This document shows positions 28,206-35,872 of a stretch of DNA of 64,000 nucleotides, piece after piece. The stretch is taken from the NCBI RefSeq assembly GCF_004799665.1, contig NZ_CP031310.1:1666887-1730886 (forward strand), read 5' to 3'. The notes under the pieces were generated by a model. It saw only the letters and a list, made by a program, of their open reading frames with translations. It was not told the origin of the DNA and ran no database searches. A program made the position numbers and the translations under genes. The stretch's first letter is position 1. Every line of letters begins with the position of its first letter. Origin of the DNA: Halapricum salinum (lineage in GTDB: Archaea > Halobacteriota > Halobacteria > Halobacteriales > Haloarculaceae).

Positions 28206-29564
28206 TCACGGCCGCGGATCGAGATAGTCTGCCAGTTCGACGCCGAAGTCCTCGGCCAGCGTCGCGACTTCCTCCCCGGGGAGGACGTCGTAGTCGTTGG
28301 CCATCGTACTCTCGACGTGCGTCCCGAGCGCGACCTCGAAGACAGCGCCGCTGTCGAGGAGTGCTGCGGCGGTCGTGTGCTCACGCTCGCGTTCGACGAC
28401 GTAGCGATCCCCCTCGATGAACGGGCCGGTGACCGTCTCGTCGCTCTCGTAGCGCCCGAAGAACCCTTCGGCGTGCTGGCGGACGTGTACTGGCGGCCCC
28501 TCGTGGCGGGCGACGGCCGGCCGCTCGAGGACTTCGAGTTCGGCCAGCAGGACGGCTCGCTCGTCGTCCGCGAACAGATCCGAACGCAGGACGTCGAAGC
28601 CCTCGCGGTCGAGCAGGCTCACGATTCCAGCCAGTGACTTTCGAAGCTGCGGGTAGAGGTCGTCCTCGACGAGGTCAGGCGTCTCGAAGACGAGTGCAAC
28701 GGGTGTCGTCTCCCGCTTCTCGAACGCCGCGGCCACGGCGTCCGTGTCGAGCGGGTCGCGCTCGGCCGGGAGGAACAGGTCCACCCGGGGGTCGGCCAGC
28801 AGTTCGCGAGCGTAGTGCTGGAGTCTTGCGACGTTGGACTCGCTGCAGACGGCCGCGACGTTGCGCTCGGGATCGGTGGGGTCGATCACGACGAGCGGAT
28901 CGTCGAAGGTCGCTCGACCGTGGTCTTCGGGGTCGATTTTCACGGGCGGATGCCAGTCTGCGGCCGCCTCGACGAACGGCCGAAAGCCGCCGCACTCCAG
29001 AACGAGGAGTTCAGTTAGATAGCCCGAGAACCCCCGTGTCCGGAGGTCGCTGCCGTAGACGCCGATCCCAGTGAGGAACTGCTTGCAGACCCGGACGTCG
29101 CCGGTGAGGTCGTCGTCGAGGTGCTCGTCGAGGTACTCGGTGTGGAAGGGGGTGCGGTCGACCGCTGACTGGATCTGCGTCGCGTCGGCGACCGCATAGC
29201 AGGGAACCAGATCGACGTCGAATCCGCCGCGCTGCCCGACGACGTAAGGGTGTTCGGCGTACTCTTCGCGGCCCTCAGGGAAGACCTGCCGGCCGATCTG
29301 CAGACCGTACGCCTCGAGCTCCTCGCGCGGGAGGTCGGCCGGGAACCGGACGAACAGGTCGACGTCGCGGTCGCCAGCGATCCAGGTTCCGCGGGCCGTC
29401 GAGCCGACCTGGACGACGTCGGCTTCGATCGGGAGGTCGGTGATGGCGGTCTCAATCTCGGTGGTCAGTTCGTCGACAACCGCCTGCAGGCGCTCGCGTT
29501 CGCCGGGTCCGGGATCGACGCGCTCGCGGATGTCTTCGAGGACGGCGTCGAACTCATCGCTCAT
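28206..29564 (-). CDS. cca: CCA tRNA nucleotidyltransferase, archaeal class I
   Basis: A 452-residue enzyme that adds the 3' CCA to tRNAs, required here because the tRNA genes in this window do not encode it. The nucleotidyltransferase motif is GSTARGTWIAGDRDVDLF, with the two catalytic Asp of DVDLF. The middle and C-terminal parts match the archaeal class I layout. I chose the ATG at 29564; the frame runs open to 29660 without similarity. It is located next to tRNA-Asn, divergent by about 100 bases. Confidence 0.93.
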   Translation of the reverse strand: MSDEFDAVLEDIRERVDPGPGERERLQAVVDELTTEIETAITDLPIEADVVQVGSTARGTWIAGDRDVDLFVRFPADLPREELEAYGLQIGRQVFPEGREEYAEHPYVVGQRGGFDVDLVPCYAVADATQIQSAVDRTPFHTEYLDEHLDDDLTGDVRVCKQFLTGIGVYGSDLRTRGFSGYLTELLVLECGGFRPFVEAAADWHPPVKIDPEDHGRATFDDPLVVIDPTDPERNVAAVCSESNVARLQHYARELLADPRVDLFLPAERDPLDTDAVAAAFEKRETTPVALVFETPDLVEDDLYPQLRKSLAGIVSLLDREGFDVLRSDLFADDERAVLLAELEVLERPAVARHEGPPVHVRQHAEGFFGRYESDETVTGPFIEGDRYVVEREREHTTAAALLDSGAVFEVALGTHVESTMANDYDVLPGEEVATLAEDFGVELADYLDPRP

Positions 29565-29662
29565 ATCAGAGGGATGCCGACAAGTACGTGAAAGCGTGTC
29601 GATGCGGTCGCGAAGCGAAAGCCCTATCAAATAACTCCGACTACGAGAAATTGCGATCACGA

Positions 29663-29735
29663 GCCGCCGTAGCTCAGCTGGTAGAGCACCTGGTTGTTAC
29701 CCAGGTTGTCCCAGGTTCGAGCCCTGGCGGCGGCG
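29663..29735 (+). tRNA. tRNA-Asn (GTT)
   Basis: The cloverleaf folds fully: acceptor GCCGCCG/CGGCGGC, anticodon stem CCTGG/CCAGG with anticodon GTT, and T-arm CCAGG-TTCGAGC-CCTGG. The discriminator is G and no CCA is encoded. Its 3' end (29714-29732) is repeated with one mismatch at 29980-29998, as in integration sites. Confidence 0.95.
29714..29732 (+). repeat. Att-like repeat, copy 1 (in the tRNA-Asn 3' end)
   Basis: GGTTCGAGCCCTGGCGGCG matches 29980-29998 at 18 of 19 positions. It covers the T-loop and acceptor stem, the region normally used as the attachment site by tRNA-targeting integrases. Confidence 0.6.
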
Positions 29736-29736
29736 T

Positions 29737-29847
29737 AAAATCGCGGAGCGATTTTTCGGCCCACGAGAACTGCTATGCAGTTCTCGGGACGGCGTCAATT
29801 TTCACAGAAAATTCACGGCCCATGAGACGTAGTCTCACGATGGCGTC
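29737..29847 (+). repeat. Array of four perfect hairpins with alternating linkers
   Basis: Just after tRNA-Asn come four perfect inverted repeats: 29737-29755 (8-base arms), 29764-29786 (10-base arms), 29797-29813 (6-base arms) and 29823-29837 (6-base arms). The stems differ completely, but the linkers alternate: CGGCCCA-type (29757-29763, 29816-29822) and ACGGCGTC/ATGGCGTC-type (29889-region excluded; 29789-29796, 29840-29847). The linkers resemble tRNA 3' ends. No reading frame is supported across the array. Confidence 0.6.
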
Positions 29848-29979
29848 CTTCTATCGCGAACAAGTCGGCGAGCGGAGCGAGCCGTCCGTGAGCGATGTGG
29901 ACGAGATCGACAGGCTCGAACACGGAAGTCGCAGCCTGCACAGCCGAACGGAGTGAGGCGAGCAGGACCGTCTTGCATC

Positions 29980-29998
29980 GGTTCGAGCACTGGCGGCG
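29980..29998 (+). repeat. Att-like repeat, copy 2
   Basis: This 19-base copy of the tRNA-Asn 3' end differs at one base from 29714-29732 and lies 266 bases downstream of it. No integrase gene lies between the copies. Confidence 0.6.
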
Positions 29999-30063
29999 TT
30001 CGGAGGACGCAGACACCCCCAAGACGGTACAGTTTAGTCTCCGTATCGTGAAAGCGCGATTGA

Positions 30064-30138
30064 GGGCCCTTAGCTTAGTCTGGTTAAAGCGATCGGCTCA
30101 TAACCGATTGAGCGCTGGTTCAAATCCGGCAGGGCCCA
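30064..30138 (+). tRNA. tRNA with CAT anticodon (elongator Met or Ile2)
   Basis: Acceptor GGGCCCT/AGGGCCC, anticodon stem ATCGG/CCGAT with loop CTCATAA (anticodon CAT), and T-arm GCTGG-TTCAAAT-CCGGC fold cleanly. The discriminator is A, with no CCA encoded. CAT can be elongator methionine, or isoleucine-2 after agmatidine modification of C34. The GGCTCATAACC stem-loop resembles the haloarchaeal Ile(GAT) arm as I remember it, so Ile2 stays open. It is not an obvious initiator tRNA. Confidence 0.85.
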
Positions 30139-30496
30139 TCCAATTTCTGCCCGGTTCTGAGCCGAAGTAGTATCGGCAGTATAGTGTCCGAAAGTGGGGA
30201 TAGTACAGGATCGAGAATATCGTTTCTAGTTTCGATGTCGCGTGTTCTGAAACCGGTCCATACGGGGGCCAACGTGCCAATCCCTGTTGGGAATCACAGG
30301 GGGCGGATCGGCCCGTTTCGGTCTCTGGGCTGTTCTGCCCGTCACGTCGCGTGTCGAGAGAGAACCCGTTGGAGTCTCGAACCTGTTCGAGGACCACGGG
30401 CTCCGCGAACGGCTGCACCGCCAGGAGGTGGTCGGACAGGGGAGTCAGGAGATGCCCGCATCGGCGGCCGACTAACGTGGGCCGTCCAGACCTGTC
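30139..30496. other. Gene-free segment before the TRASH-domain regulator
   Basis: No convincing gene is found in these 358 bases. Present are a six-base inverted repeat (CCCTGT 30282-30287, ACAGGG 30296-30301) and a plus-strand frame ending at 30475 (about 40 codons with acceptable G/C third positions) that has no clear start, so it is at most a gene remnant. Confidence 0.4.
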
Positions 30497-31096
30497 TCAG
30501 TCAGCGCCCTGCTGCAGCTCCTCGTACTTCTCCTCGAAGCGGGCTTCACACGAGGGACAGCAGAACTGATAGAGGTCGCCGTCGATCCGGGCGGCGGTTC
30601 CCTCGTTGTCGACCGTATTCCCACACTGGGCACAGGAGAGGGCGAACTCCGTCCCGCCCAGATCGGGTGACCACTCCGCCTGGGAGAGCAACGTCACCGC
30701 GAAGTCATCGATCACGTCGCCCTCGACGGTGTCGGTCAGCCAACTTGCGACGTCGTTGTCGGGCACACGAGCGAAGACCACCAGATCGGCTTCGGCGGTC
30801 GTGAACACGTGCTCGACGGCGTCGGCGGCCAGGAACGTCTCCGCGAGTGCGGACGTCTCCGGGCCGTTCGACGCGAGATCGAGTGTCACCAGGACGGGGA
30901 TCCCCTTGCGTAGCTGCGAGCGGTCGATAGCCAGCGTGAAGCGCTCGATGATCCCCATCTCCTGAAGGCGCTCGACGCGATCGGAGACGGCCGGGGCAGA
31001 GAGGCCGACGACCTCCGCGATGTCGCTGTAGGGCCGCCGGGCGTTGGACAACAGTAACTCCATGATCTCGAGGTCGGTCTCGTCGAGGTCGCGCAT
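30497..31096 (-). CDS. Lrp/AsnC family regulator with C-terminal TRASH metal-binding domain
   Basis: A 199-residue protein. The N-terminal 60 residues are an AsnC-type helix-turn-helix ('LSAPAVSDRVERLQEMGII'), followed by a RAM-like ligand domain. The last 45 residues are a TRASH domain (CAQCGNTV...FCCPSCEARF), a cysteine-rich fold that binds metals such as copper in archaeal regulators. It probably senses a transition metal. I start at the ATG at 31096; the open frame reaches 31117. No copper ATPase or chaperone gene is adjacent; the nearest neighbour is an HxlR regulator on the same strand. Confidence 0.88.
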   Translation of the reverse strand: MRDLDETDLEIMELLLSNARRPYSDIAEVVGLSAPAVSDRVERLQEMGIIERFTLAIDRSQLRKGIPVLVTLDLASNGPETSALAETFLAADAVEHVFTTAEADLVVFARVPDNDVASWLTDTVEGDVIDDFAVTLLSQAEWSPDLGGTEFALSCAQCGNTVDNEGTAARIDGDLYQFCCPSCEARFEEKYEELQQGAD

Positions 31097-31165
31097 ACCC
31101 GAATACAACGACATCACCCGACAAAAGGTTCACCGGCTATCGACTTTCGATTTGGCGTGGTAGTG

Positions 31166-31546
31166 TCAGGATGTGCCTGTCTCGTCTTCGGGAGCGGTCA
31201 GATACTGCCGGCCCCAGTCTCGCATGGCGTGGATCACTGGCTCCAGTGACGCGCCGTGGTCAGTCAGCGAGTACTGGACGCGAAACGGTTTCTCGTTGAC
31301 GACTTCGCGGGAGACCAGCCGCTTTTCTTCGAGGTCGTCGAGGCTGTCCGAGAGCACTTTGCTGGAGATGCCGTCGACGTCTTCTTTGAGTTCGTTGAAC
31401 CCGCTCGGACCGTTTTCGAGCAGCCGATGGACGATCACTGGGTGCCACTTCTTGCCGATCAGCGTCGCCGTCGTCGTGACGGGGCACCACTCCTCGCCCG
31501 CACACCAGACTTCGAGTTGCTCGGTGTCGGCTCTGGAATCATCCAT
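31166..31546 (-). CDS. HxlR family winged-helix regulator
   Basis: A 126-residue protein of the HxlR family, with the landmarks 'LIGKKWHPVIVHRLLENGPSGFNEL', 'GISSKVLSDSLDDLEEKRLV' and 'YSLTDHGASL' (each quoted in part only). An N-terminal CAGEEWCP pair of cysteines could sense oxidants, as in redox-responsive HxlR/YodB members. The ATG at 31546 is preferred to a TTG at 31555. It lies between the TRASH regulator and the trp operon, all on the minus strand, but as its own unit. Confidence 0.85.
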   Translation of the reverse strand: MDDSRADTEQLEVWCAGEEWCPVTTTATLIGKKWHPVIVHRLLENGPSGFNELKEDVDGISSKVLSDSLDDLEEKRLVSREVVNEKPFRVQYSLTDHGASLEPVIHAMRDWGRQYLTAPEDETGTS

Positions 31547-31621
31547 GTGCGACAATCGATCGCAAACTCAATAACGGTACTCCATCGAAACCGGTCGGCA
31601 GGCGATCTCCGAGAGTGATCG

Positions 31622-32449
31622 CTACTCGTTCTCGGCGGTCGCCTGCACGCCTCGCAACGCGCCGTCCTTCAGTTCGCGGGCTTTCGCTTCCAGTTTCGCG
31701 GCCGTCTCGGAGATGGGGTCGTCGTTTGCTGTTCCGTCAGCGATGATGTCGACGAGCGCGGAGCCGACGATGACGCCGTCAGCCCCGGCGCGGACGATCC
31801 GTTCGGCATGCTCACCGGTTTTGATCCCGAAGCCGACTGCCCTGGGAACGTTCCAGTCGCCGATCCGATCGAGCGTCTGGGCGGTCTGGTCACTGACGTC
31901 GTCGCGGGCGCCCGTGACACCCGTTCGAGCCTGCACGTAGACGTAGCCGGAGACACGCTCGCGCATGCTCGTGAGGCGCTCGTCGGTCGTCGTCGGTGCG
32001 ACGATGAAGATCAGGTCCAGCCCGAACTCGTCGCAGGCGTCCCGAAGGGGGTCGGCCTCCTCGGCGGGGAGGTCGACGATGACGAACCCTTCGATACCGA
32101 CCTCGGCGGCCTTCTCGACGAACGGCCGCGGGCCGTGCTCCTCTCCATATTGAAACACGAGATTGTAGTAGGTCATACAGACCAGCGGGACGTCCACATC
32201 GAGATCCGCGACGAACTCGAAGTAGCGCTCGGGAGTCATCCCCGACTCCAGTGCGCGGACGACGGCGTTCTGGATCGTGTTCCCCTCGGCGATCGGTTCC
32301 GAGAAGGGCAGCCCGAGTTCGATCACGTCGGCGCCACCACGTTCCAGCGCCTCGACGTACTCGATGGAGGCTTCGTAGCTCGGGTCACCGGCGGCGAGAT
32401 AGGGGACGAACGCCGGCTCGCCGCTCTCGAAGACGTCCTGCAGGCTCAT
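31622..32449 (-). CDS. trpA: Tryptophan synthase alpha subunit
   Basis: A 275-residue TIM-barrel enzyme that cleaves indole-3-glycerol phosphate to indole and G3P, passing indole to TrpB. The catalytic Glu is in '[11 protein letters not shown]'; the second acid, Asp in most bacteria (position 60 of Salmonella TrpA), is Glu here (PIAEG). Phosphate-binding loops '[10 protein letters not shown]' and 'GVIVGSAL' are intact. Its ATG overlaps the trpB stop by four bases. It is the last gene of trpCBA. Confidence 0.95.
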   Translation of the reverse strand: MSLQDVFESGEPAFVPYLAAGDPSYEASIEYVEALERGGADVIELGLPFSEPIAEGNTIQNAVVRALESGMTPERYFEFVADLDVDVPLVCMTYYNLVFQYGEEHGPRPFVEKAAEVGIEGFVIVDLPAEEADPLRDACDEFGLDLIFIVAPTTTDERLTSMRERVSGYVYVQARTGVTGARDDVSDQTAQTLDRIGDWNVPRAVGFGIKTGEHAERIVRAGADGVIVGSALVDIIADGTANDDPISETAAKLEAKARELKDGALRGVQATAENE

Positions 32450-33726
32450 TCGTGGCCCCCCTGCCCACCGAGTGCACCCGCGCCGACCTGCTCGAAGACG
32501 CTCATGTCCGGCGCGATGTCGAGATCGCGTTTGGCAGTCTCTTCGATGACGGTCTCGAGGTCCTTGTCGCCGCGGCCGGAGACGTTGACGATGGTCACCT
32601 CGCCCACTTTCTCGGGGTTCTCCTCTAAGAAGGCGAAGGCGTGAGCCGTCTCGAGCGCGGGGATGATCCCCTCGTCCTGGGAGAGCCGGTGGAACGCCTC
32701 CAGGGCGGCGTCGTCGCCGACGTTGACGGGGGTGACGCGGTCCTCGTCGACGAGGTGGGCCAGTTCCGGACCGACGCCCGAGTAGTCCAGGCCGGCCGAG
32801 ACCGAATGTGATTCCATGATCTGGCCGTCGCCGTCCTGCAGGAGTTTGGTGCGCGCGCCGTGGAGAACACCCTCGTTTCCGGTCGACAGTGACGCCGAGT
32901 TGGGCGCGACCCCGTTCTCTTCGTCGACAGTGAGCGAGGACCCCCCTGCTTCCACTGCAACGAGATCGACAGCCTCGTCGTCCACGAAGTGGGCGAACGC
33001 GCCCATCGTGTTCGACCCGCCGCCCGCGCAGGCGAGCACGGAATCGGGGAGGCGGCCTGCCTTCTCCTGGATCTGTTCGCGGGCCTCCTCCGAAATGACG
33101 GACTGGAAGTCCCGGACCATCGCGGGGAACGGGTGGGGACCGACGACCGATCCGATGACGTAGTGGGTGTCTTCGACGTTGGTCGCCCAGTCGCGCATCG
33201 TCTCCGAAATCGCTTCTTTGAGCGTCCCACGGCCCACCGTCACAGGATTGACGTCTGCACCGTTGATCTTCATTCGGAAGACGTTGGGTCGCTGGCGGGC
33301 GATGTCGGTCTCGCCCATGTAGATCTCACAGGGCATGTCGAGGTGGGCGGCGGCCATCGCCGTCGCCGTGCCGTGCTGGCCGGCACCGGTCTCGGCGATG
33401 ATCCGGTCTTTGCCCATGTACTTCGCCAGCAAGACCTGCCCGAGGGCGTTGTTCAGCTTGTGCGCGCCGCCGTGAAGCAGGTCCTCGCGCTTGAGGTAGA
33501 CCTCGGTGTCGTAGCGCTCGCTGAGGCGGTCGGCTCGCTGGAGCGGGAGCGGTCGCCCGCCGAAATCAGCGAGGCGGCGACGGAACTCGTCCATGAACCC
33601 GTCCTCGTTGTCGAGGACGTAGCGCTGGTAGGCGTCTTCTAACTCTTCGATGGCTGGCATCAGCACTTCTGGAACGTACTGGCCGCCGTACTGTCCGAAA
33701 CTGCCGTCTGTGTCGTCCGTACTCAT
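32446..33726 (-). CDS. trpB: Tryptophan synthase beta subunit
   Basis: A 426-residue PLP enzyme that joins indole and serine to tryptophan. The PLP lysine is in [12 protein letters not shown], the phosphate-binding loop is [10 protein letters not shown], and the TrpB1-type motif '[14 protein letters not shown]' opens the protein. It overlaps trpC (ATGA at 33723-33726) and trpA by four bases each. It matches the standard TrpB1 form that works with TrpA rather than the TrpB2 form. Confidence 0.96.
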   Translation of the reverse strand: MSTDDTDGSFGQYGGQYVPEVLMPAIEELEDAYQRYVLDNEDGFMDEFRRRLADFGGRPLPLQRADRLSERYDTEVYLKREDLLHGGAHKLNNALGQVLLAKYMGKDRIIAETGAGQHGTATAMAAAHLDMPCEIYMGETDIARQRPNVFRMKINGADVNPVTVGRGTLKEAISETMRDWATNVEDTHYVIGSVVGPHPFPAMVRDFQSVISEEAREQIQEKAGRLPDSVLACAGGGSNTMGAFAHFVDDEAVDLVAVEAGGSSLTVDEENGVAPNSASLSTGNEGVLHGARTKLLQDGDGQIMESHSVSAGLDYSGVGPELAHLVDEDRVTPVNVGDDAALEAFHRLSQDEGIIPALETAHAFAFLEENPEKVGEVTIVNVSGRGDKDLETVIEETAKRDLDIAPDMSVFEQVGAGALGGQGGHE

Positions 33727-34505
33727 GATTGGGTCTCCTCTGAAGTGGTGAACTGCCGGGTCCGTTCGCGCACGTCCCCCGCCATGATCGCCGAGCCGAT
33801 CAGACAGGCGTCGGCCCCCGCCGTGCGCATGCGTGTCACGTCGTCGGGCGTCTCTAGGCCACTTTCCGCAATGAGCGTGACGTTCTCGGGCACAGTTGGT
33901 GCCACGTCCTCGAACGTCGAGAGGTCGACTTCTAACTCGGCGAGGTCGCGGTTGTTCACGCCGACGATGTCGGCACCGGCGTCGATCGCCTGCTCGACCT
34001 CGCGTTCGGTGTGGGTCTCGACGAGTACCTGAAAACCCCGCTCGCGAGCCGCCGCGAGCAGGTCTTCGAGGTCGTCAGTGCCTTCCTCTTCGAGAAAGCG
34101 CACGATCAACAGGATCACGTCGGCCTCGACGACGTCCAGTTGCTCCTCGTAGAGAACGAAATCCTTCCGCAGGACGGGGACATCGACGGCCTCGCGGACA
34201 CGTCTCAGGACCTCTGGGGAGCCACCGAAGTGTTCGGGTTCGGTCAGCACCGACAGGGCTGCCGCGCCGCCGTCGACCATCTGCTCGGCCAGCTCGACCG
34301 GATCGTCTCGACGTTCACCCGCTGTCGTCGGCGAGGTCGGCTTGACCTCCGCGATCACCGGCACGCGACCGTCGGCTTCGGCCGTGTCGAACGCTTCGGG
34401 CAGTGATCGCGCGTCGACAGCGACACGCCCGCCACCCCCACTGCGGTCGCGGGCAGCGTTCAGGATCGACCGAACGTCCGGCGCTATCTCGCCACCAGTA
34501 TCCAT
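33723..34505 (-). CDS. trpC: Indole-3-glycerol phosphate synthase
   Basis: A 260-residue TIM-barrel enzyme that closes the indole ring. Visible are '[14 protein letters not shown]' (catalytic Lys and Glu region), '[13 protein letters not shown]' with the catalytic Lys, 'GVNNRDL' and '[11 protein letters not shown]' (catalytic Glu). It is the first gene of trpCBA, transcribed from a leaderless promoter with a TATA-like box about 30 bases upstream. The other trp genes (trpD, E, F, G) are not in this window. Confidence 0.95.
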   Translation of the reverse strand: MDTGGEIAPDVRSILNAARDRSGGGGRVAVDARSLPEAFDTAEADGRVPVIAEVKPTSPTTAGERRDDPVELAEQMVDGGAAALSVLTEPEHFGGSPEVLRRVREAVDVPVLRKDFVLYEEQLDVVEADVILLIVRFLEEEGTDDLEDLLAAARERGFQVLVETHTEREVEQAIDAGADIVGVNNRDLAELEVDLSTFEDVAPTVPENVTLIAESGLETPDDVTRMRTAGADACLIGSAIMAGDVRERTRQFTTSEETQS

Positions 34506-34530
34506 TACTGTTCTCTAACGGACAGAGTTG

Positions 34531-34540
34531 TACATAAGAC
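34531..34540 (-). promoter_or_regulatory. TATA-like box of trpCBA
   Basis: On the minus strand GTCTTATGTA lies 26-35 bases upstream of the trpC ATG, the right distance for a leaderless transcript. No attenuator or leader peptide is visible. Confidence 0.45.
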
Positions 34541-34660
34541 TTGTGTGTCGACATCCCTGTCAGTACGTTCACTGGAGTAGTGGCATTCGACACCTTGATC
34601 TATTAATTAATATATACTTGAATTACTTTTATTGTATGAGCGTTTCAGACAGAAAGTGCA

Positions 34661-35122
34661 ATGCGCGAATCCACCCCCAACAGACGGAGCGTTCTGAAAG
34701 CAATTGGTGGCGCACTGGTGGCCGGTCTCGGCATCGGAACGGCCGCGACGGCGACAGCCAGCAGCGACAACGGTGTCGTCGCCGTCATGAACGGCAGCGA
34801 CGAGACGCCCGACAACAACGAGGAAGTGGACTTCTACGGCGGGAACTCCTCTTCGGAACACGGCGAAATCGTCGATTACGAGTGGACGTTCGACTCCTAC
34901 GACGACAGTGGCGACTACACGTATACTCGGACGGGCCAGAGCGTCGACCACGCCTTCTACTACACCGCCGACGACGTCGAAGAGCGGACAGCGACCCTGA
35001 CGGTCACCGACAGCGAGGGTAACACCGCCTCGGTTTCCCACCAGTTGACAGTATACAAAGAGGAGGGGACCTGCGTTCCGTACGGCTGTGACGACAGTTT
35101 CCAGGTCTCCTCGGCCGACTGA
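34661..35122 (+). CDS. Tat-exported protein with a PKD-like beta domain and cysteine tail
   Basis: A 153-residue protein. The N-terminus has a Tat motif (NRRSVLKAIGGA) and an Ala-rich hydrophobic segment ending about residue 33, with no lipobox. The mature part resembles a PKD domain ('GEIVDYEWTFDSYDDSG', 'ATLTVTDSEGNTASVSHQLT'), and the C-terminus has two cysteines in CVPYGC. It probably sits outside the cell, in an adhesion or enzyme-associated role. An AT-rich promoter lies just upstream (34595-34640). The broken radical SAM gene follows after about 130 bases on the same strand. Confidence 0.75.
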   Translation: MRESTPNRRSVLKAIGGALVAGLGIGTAATATASSDNGVVAVMNGSDETPDNNEEVDFYGGNSSSEHGEIVDYEWTFDSYDDSGDYTYTRTGQSVDHAFYYTADDVEERTATLTVTDSEGNTASVSHQLTVYKEEGTCVPYGCDDSFQVSSAD

Positions 35123-35473
35123 AATCCTGCCCGATCCGCGCCCCTGTCATTTTCTGGCTCGCCAGCGGCTAGAGCGGGAGTCCACGATGTATCCTACCTA
35201 TTTAGGGGTGAGTAGCTCCAACACCCGAACTACCACAACCAGAACAGCATATGACTCTGCTACGCCACGCCGGATCGAAAGTATCTGCCGTTTTACCCGA
35301 CACTGTGCAGTCTGCTGTCGGGCCGATCTGGAGCGACATCATCGAACGGACACACGACGAGTTTATCGGCGAGCCCACGGAGAAACTCATGATCGCCCCG
35401 TCCGGCGTTTGTAATCTCGGCTGTAAGTTCTGTGCGTACCGACACAAAGATCGGCCGAAGCGGTTGACATCCT

Positions 35474-35493
35474 CCTCCGCGTGAACGCGGAGG
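35474..35493 (-). repeat. Right-end hairpin of the IS remnant (candidate omega-RNA scaffold)
   Basis: Perfect 8-base arms around a TGAA loop, just downstream of the tnpB fragment. In IS200/IS605 elements this end is transcribed into the omega-RNA scaffold, and the guide is taken from flanking DNA, here the radical SAM gene. Confidence 0.5.
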
Positions 35494-35512
35494 AATCCCG
35501 AGCGTTGGGATA

Positions 35513-35872
35513 TTAGGGTTTGCAGTCTCCCTGTTCTCTCGGTGTGAACCGTCCGCTCTCGCGGTCGAACAGGAAGATTCCGGGCTGTGCCAACCAGCCG
35601 TTACTCATATCCCCGGTCGGAGGACTCTGAGTTATCTTTCGCCGGATATTCACCGCACCGTTCACGTCTGCGTTCATCGTCGTTTCACAGGACTCGCAGA
35701 CGTATAGACCACGCTCCACGCGGTTGCTCTCTCGAATCTGCCCGCAACACGAACATGTCTTCGACGTGTTCTCCTCGTCCACCCAGTCAACGAGAATACC
35801 GTATTCCTCGGCCTTGTATTCGAGCAGACGGGCAAATCTGTCGAACTCCCATCCGTGCAACTTTTTTGACAA
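35513..35872 (-). pseudogene. tnpB: tnpB fragment (C-terminal ~119 residues)
   Basis: The fragment contains the end of the RuvC-like nuclease of TnpB: 'LHGWEFDRFARLLEYKAEEY', the zinc finger CSCCG...CESC, and 'NADVNGA', which holds the last catalytic Asp. A full TnpB is about 400 residues, so roughly two thirds, including the first catalytic Asp and Glu, is missing. It therefore cannot be an active nuclease. The fragment starts at an internal methionine only by chance. Confidence 0.88.

Larger units (their letters stand above)
29736..30063. other. Gene-free segment between tRNA-Asn and the CAT tRNA
   Basis: This 328-base stretch holds the hairpin array (29737-29847), then sequence rich in 'cgagcgga/gagcgag'-type haloarchaeal intergenic words, and the second att-like copy at 29980-29998. 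A minus-strand frame at 29813-30022 translates into low-complexity Ser/Arg/Ala-rich text and I do not accept it as a gene. The picture is of a decayed or very small insertion at the tRNA-Asn end. Confidence 0.5.

Noticed and set aside
29737-29847. Hairpin array read as a CRISPR
   Set aside because: The palindromes are all different and the constant parts are 7-8 bases; no cas gene is present.
29813-30022. Minus-strand frame near tRNA-Asn
   Set aside because: Looks like translated haloarchaeal intergenic repeat sequence, without domain or promoter.
30184-30804. Plus-strand 206-codon frame
   Set aside because: Most of it is antisense to the TRASH regulator, and the remainder is Arg/Ser/Pro-rich noise.
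34506-34660. trp attenuator or leader peptide
   Set aside because: No Trp-codon-rich short frame or alternative hairpins were found; the trpC transcript seems leaderless.
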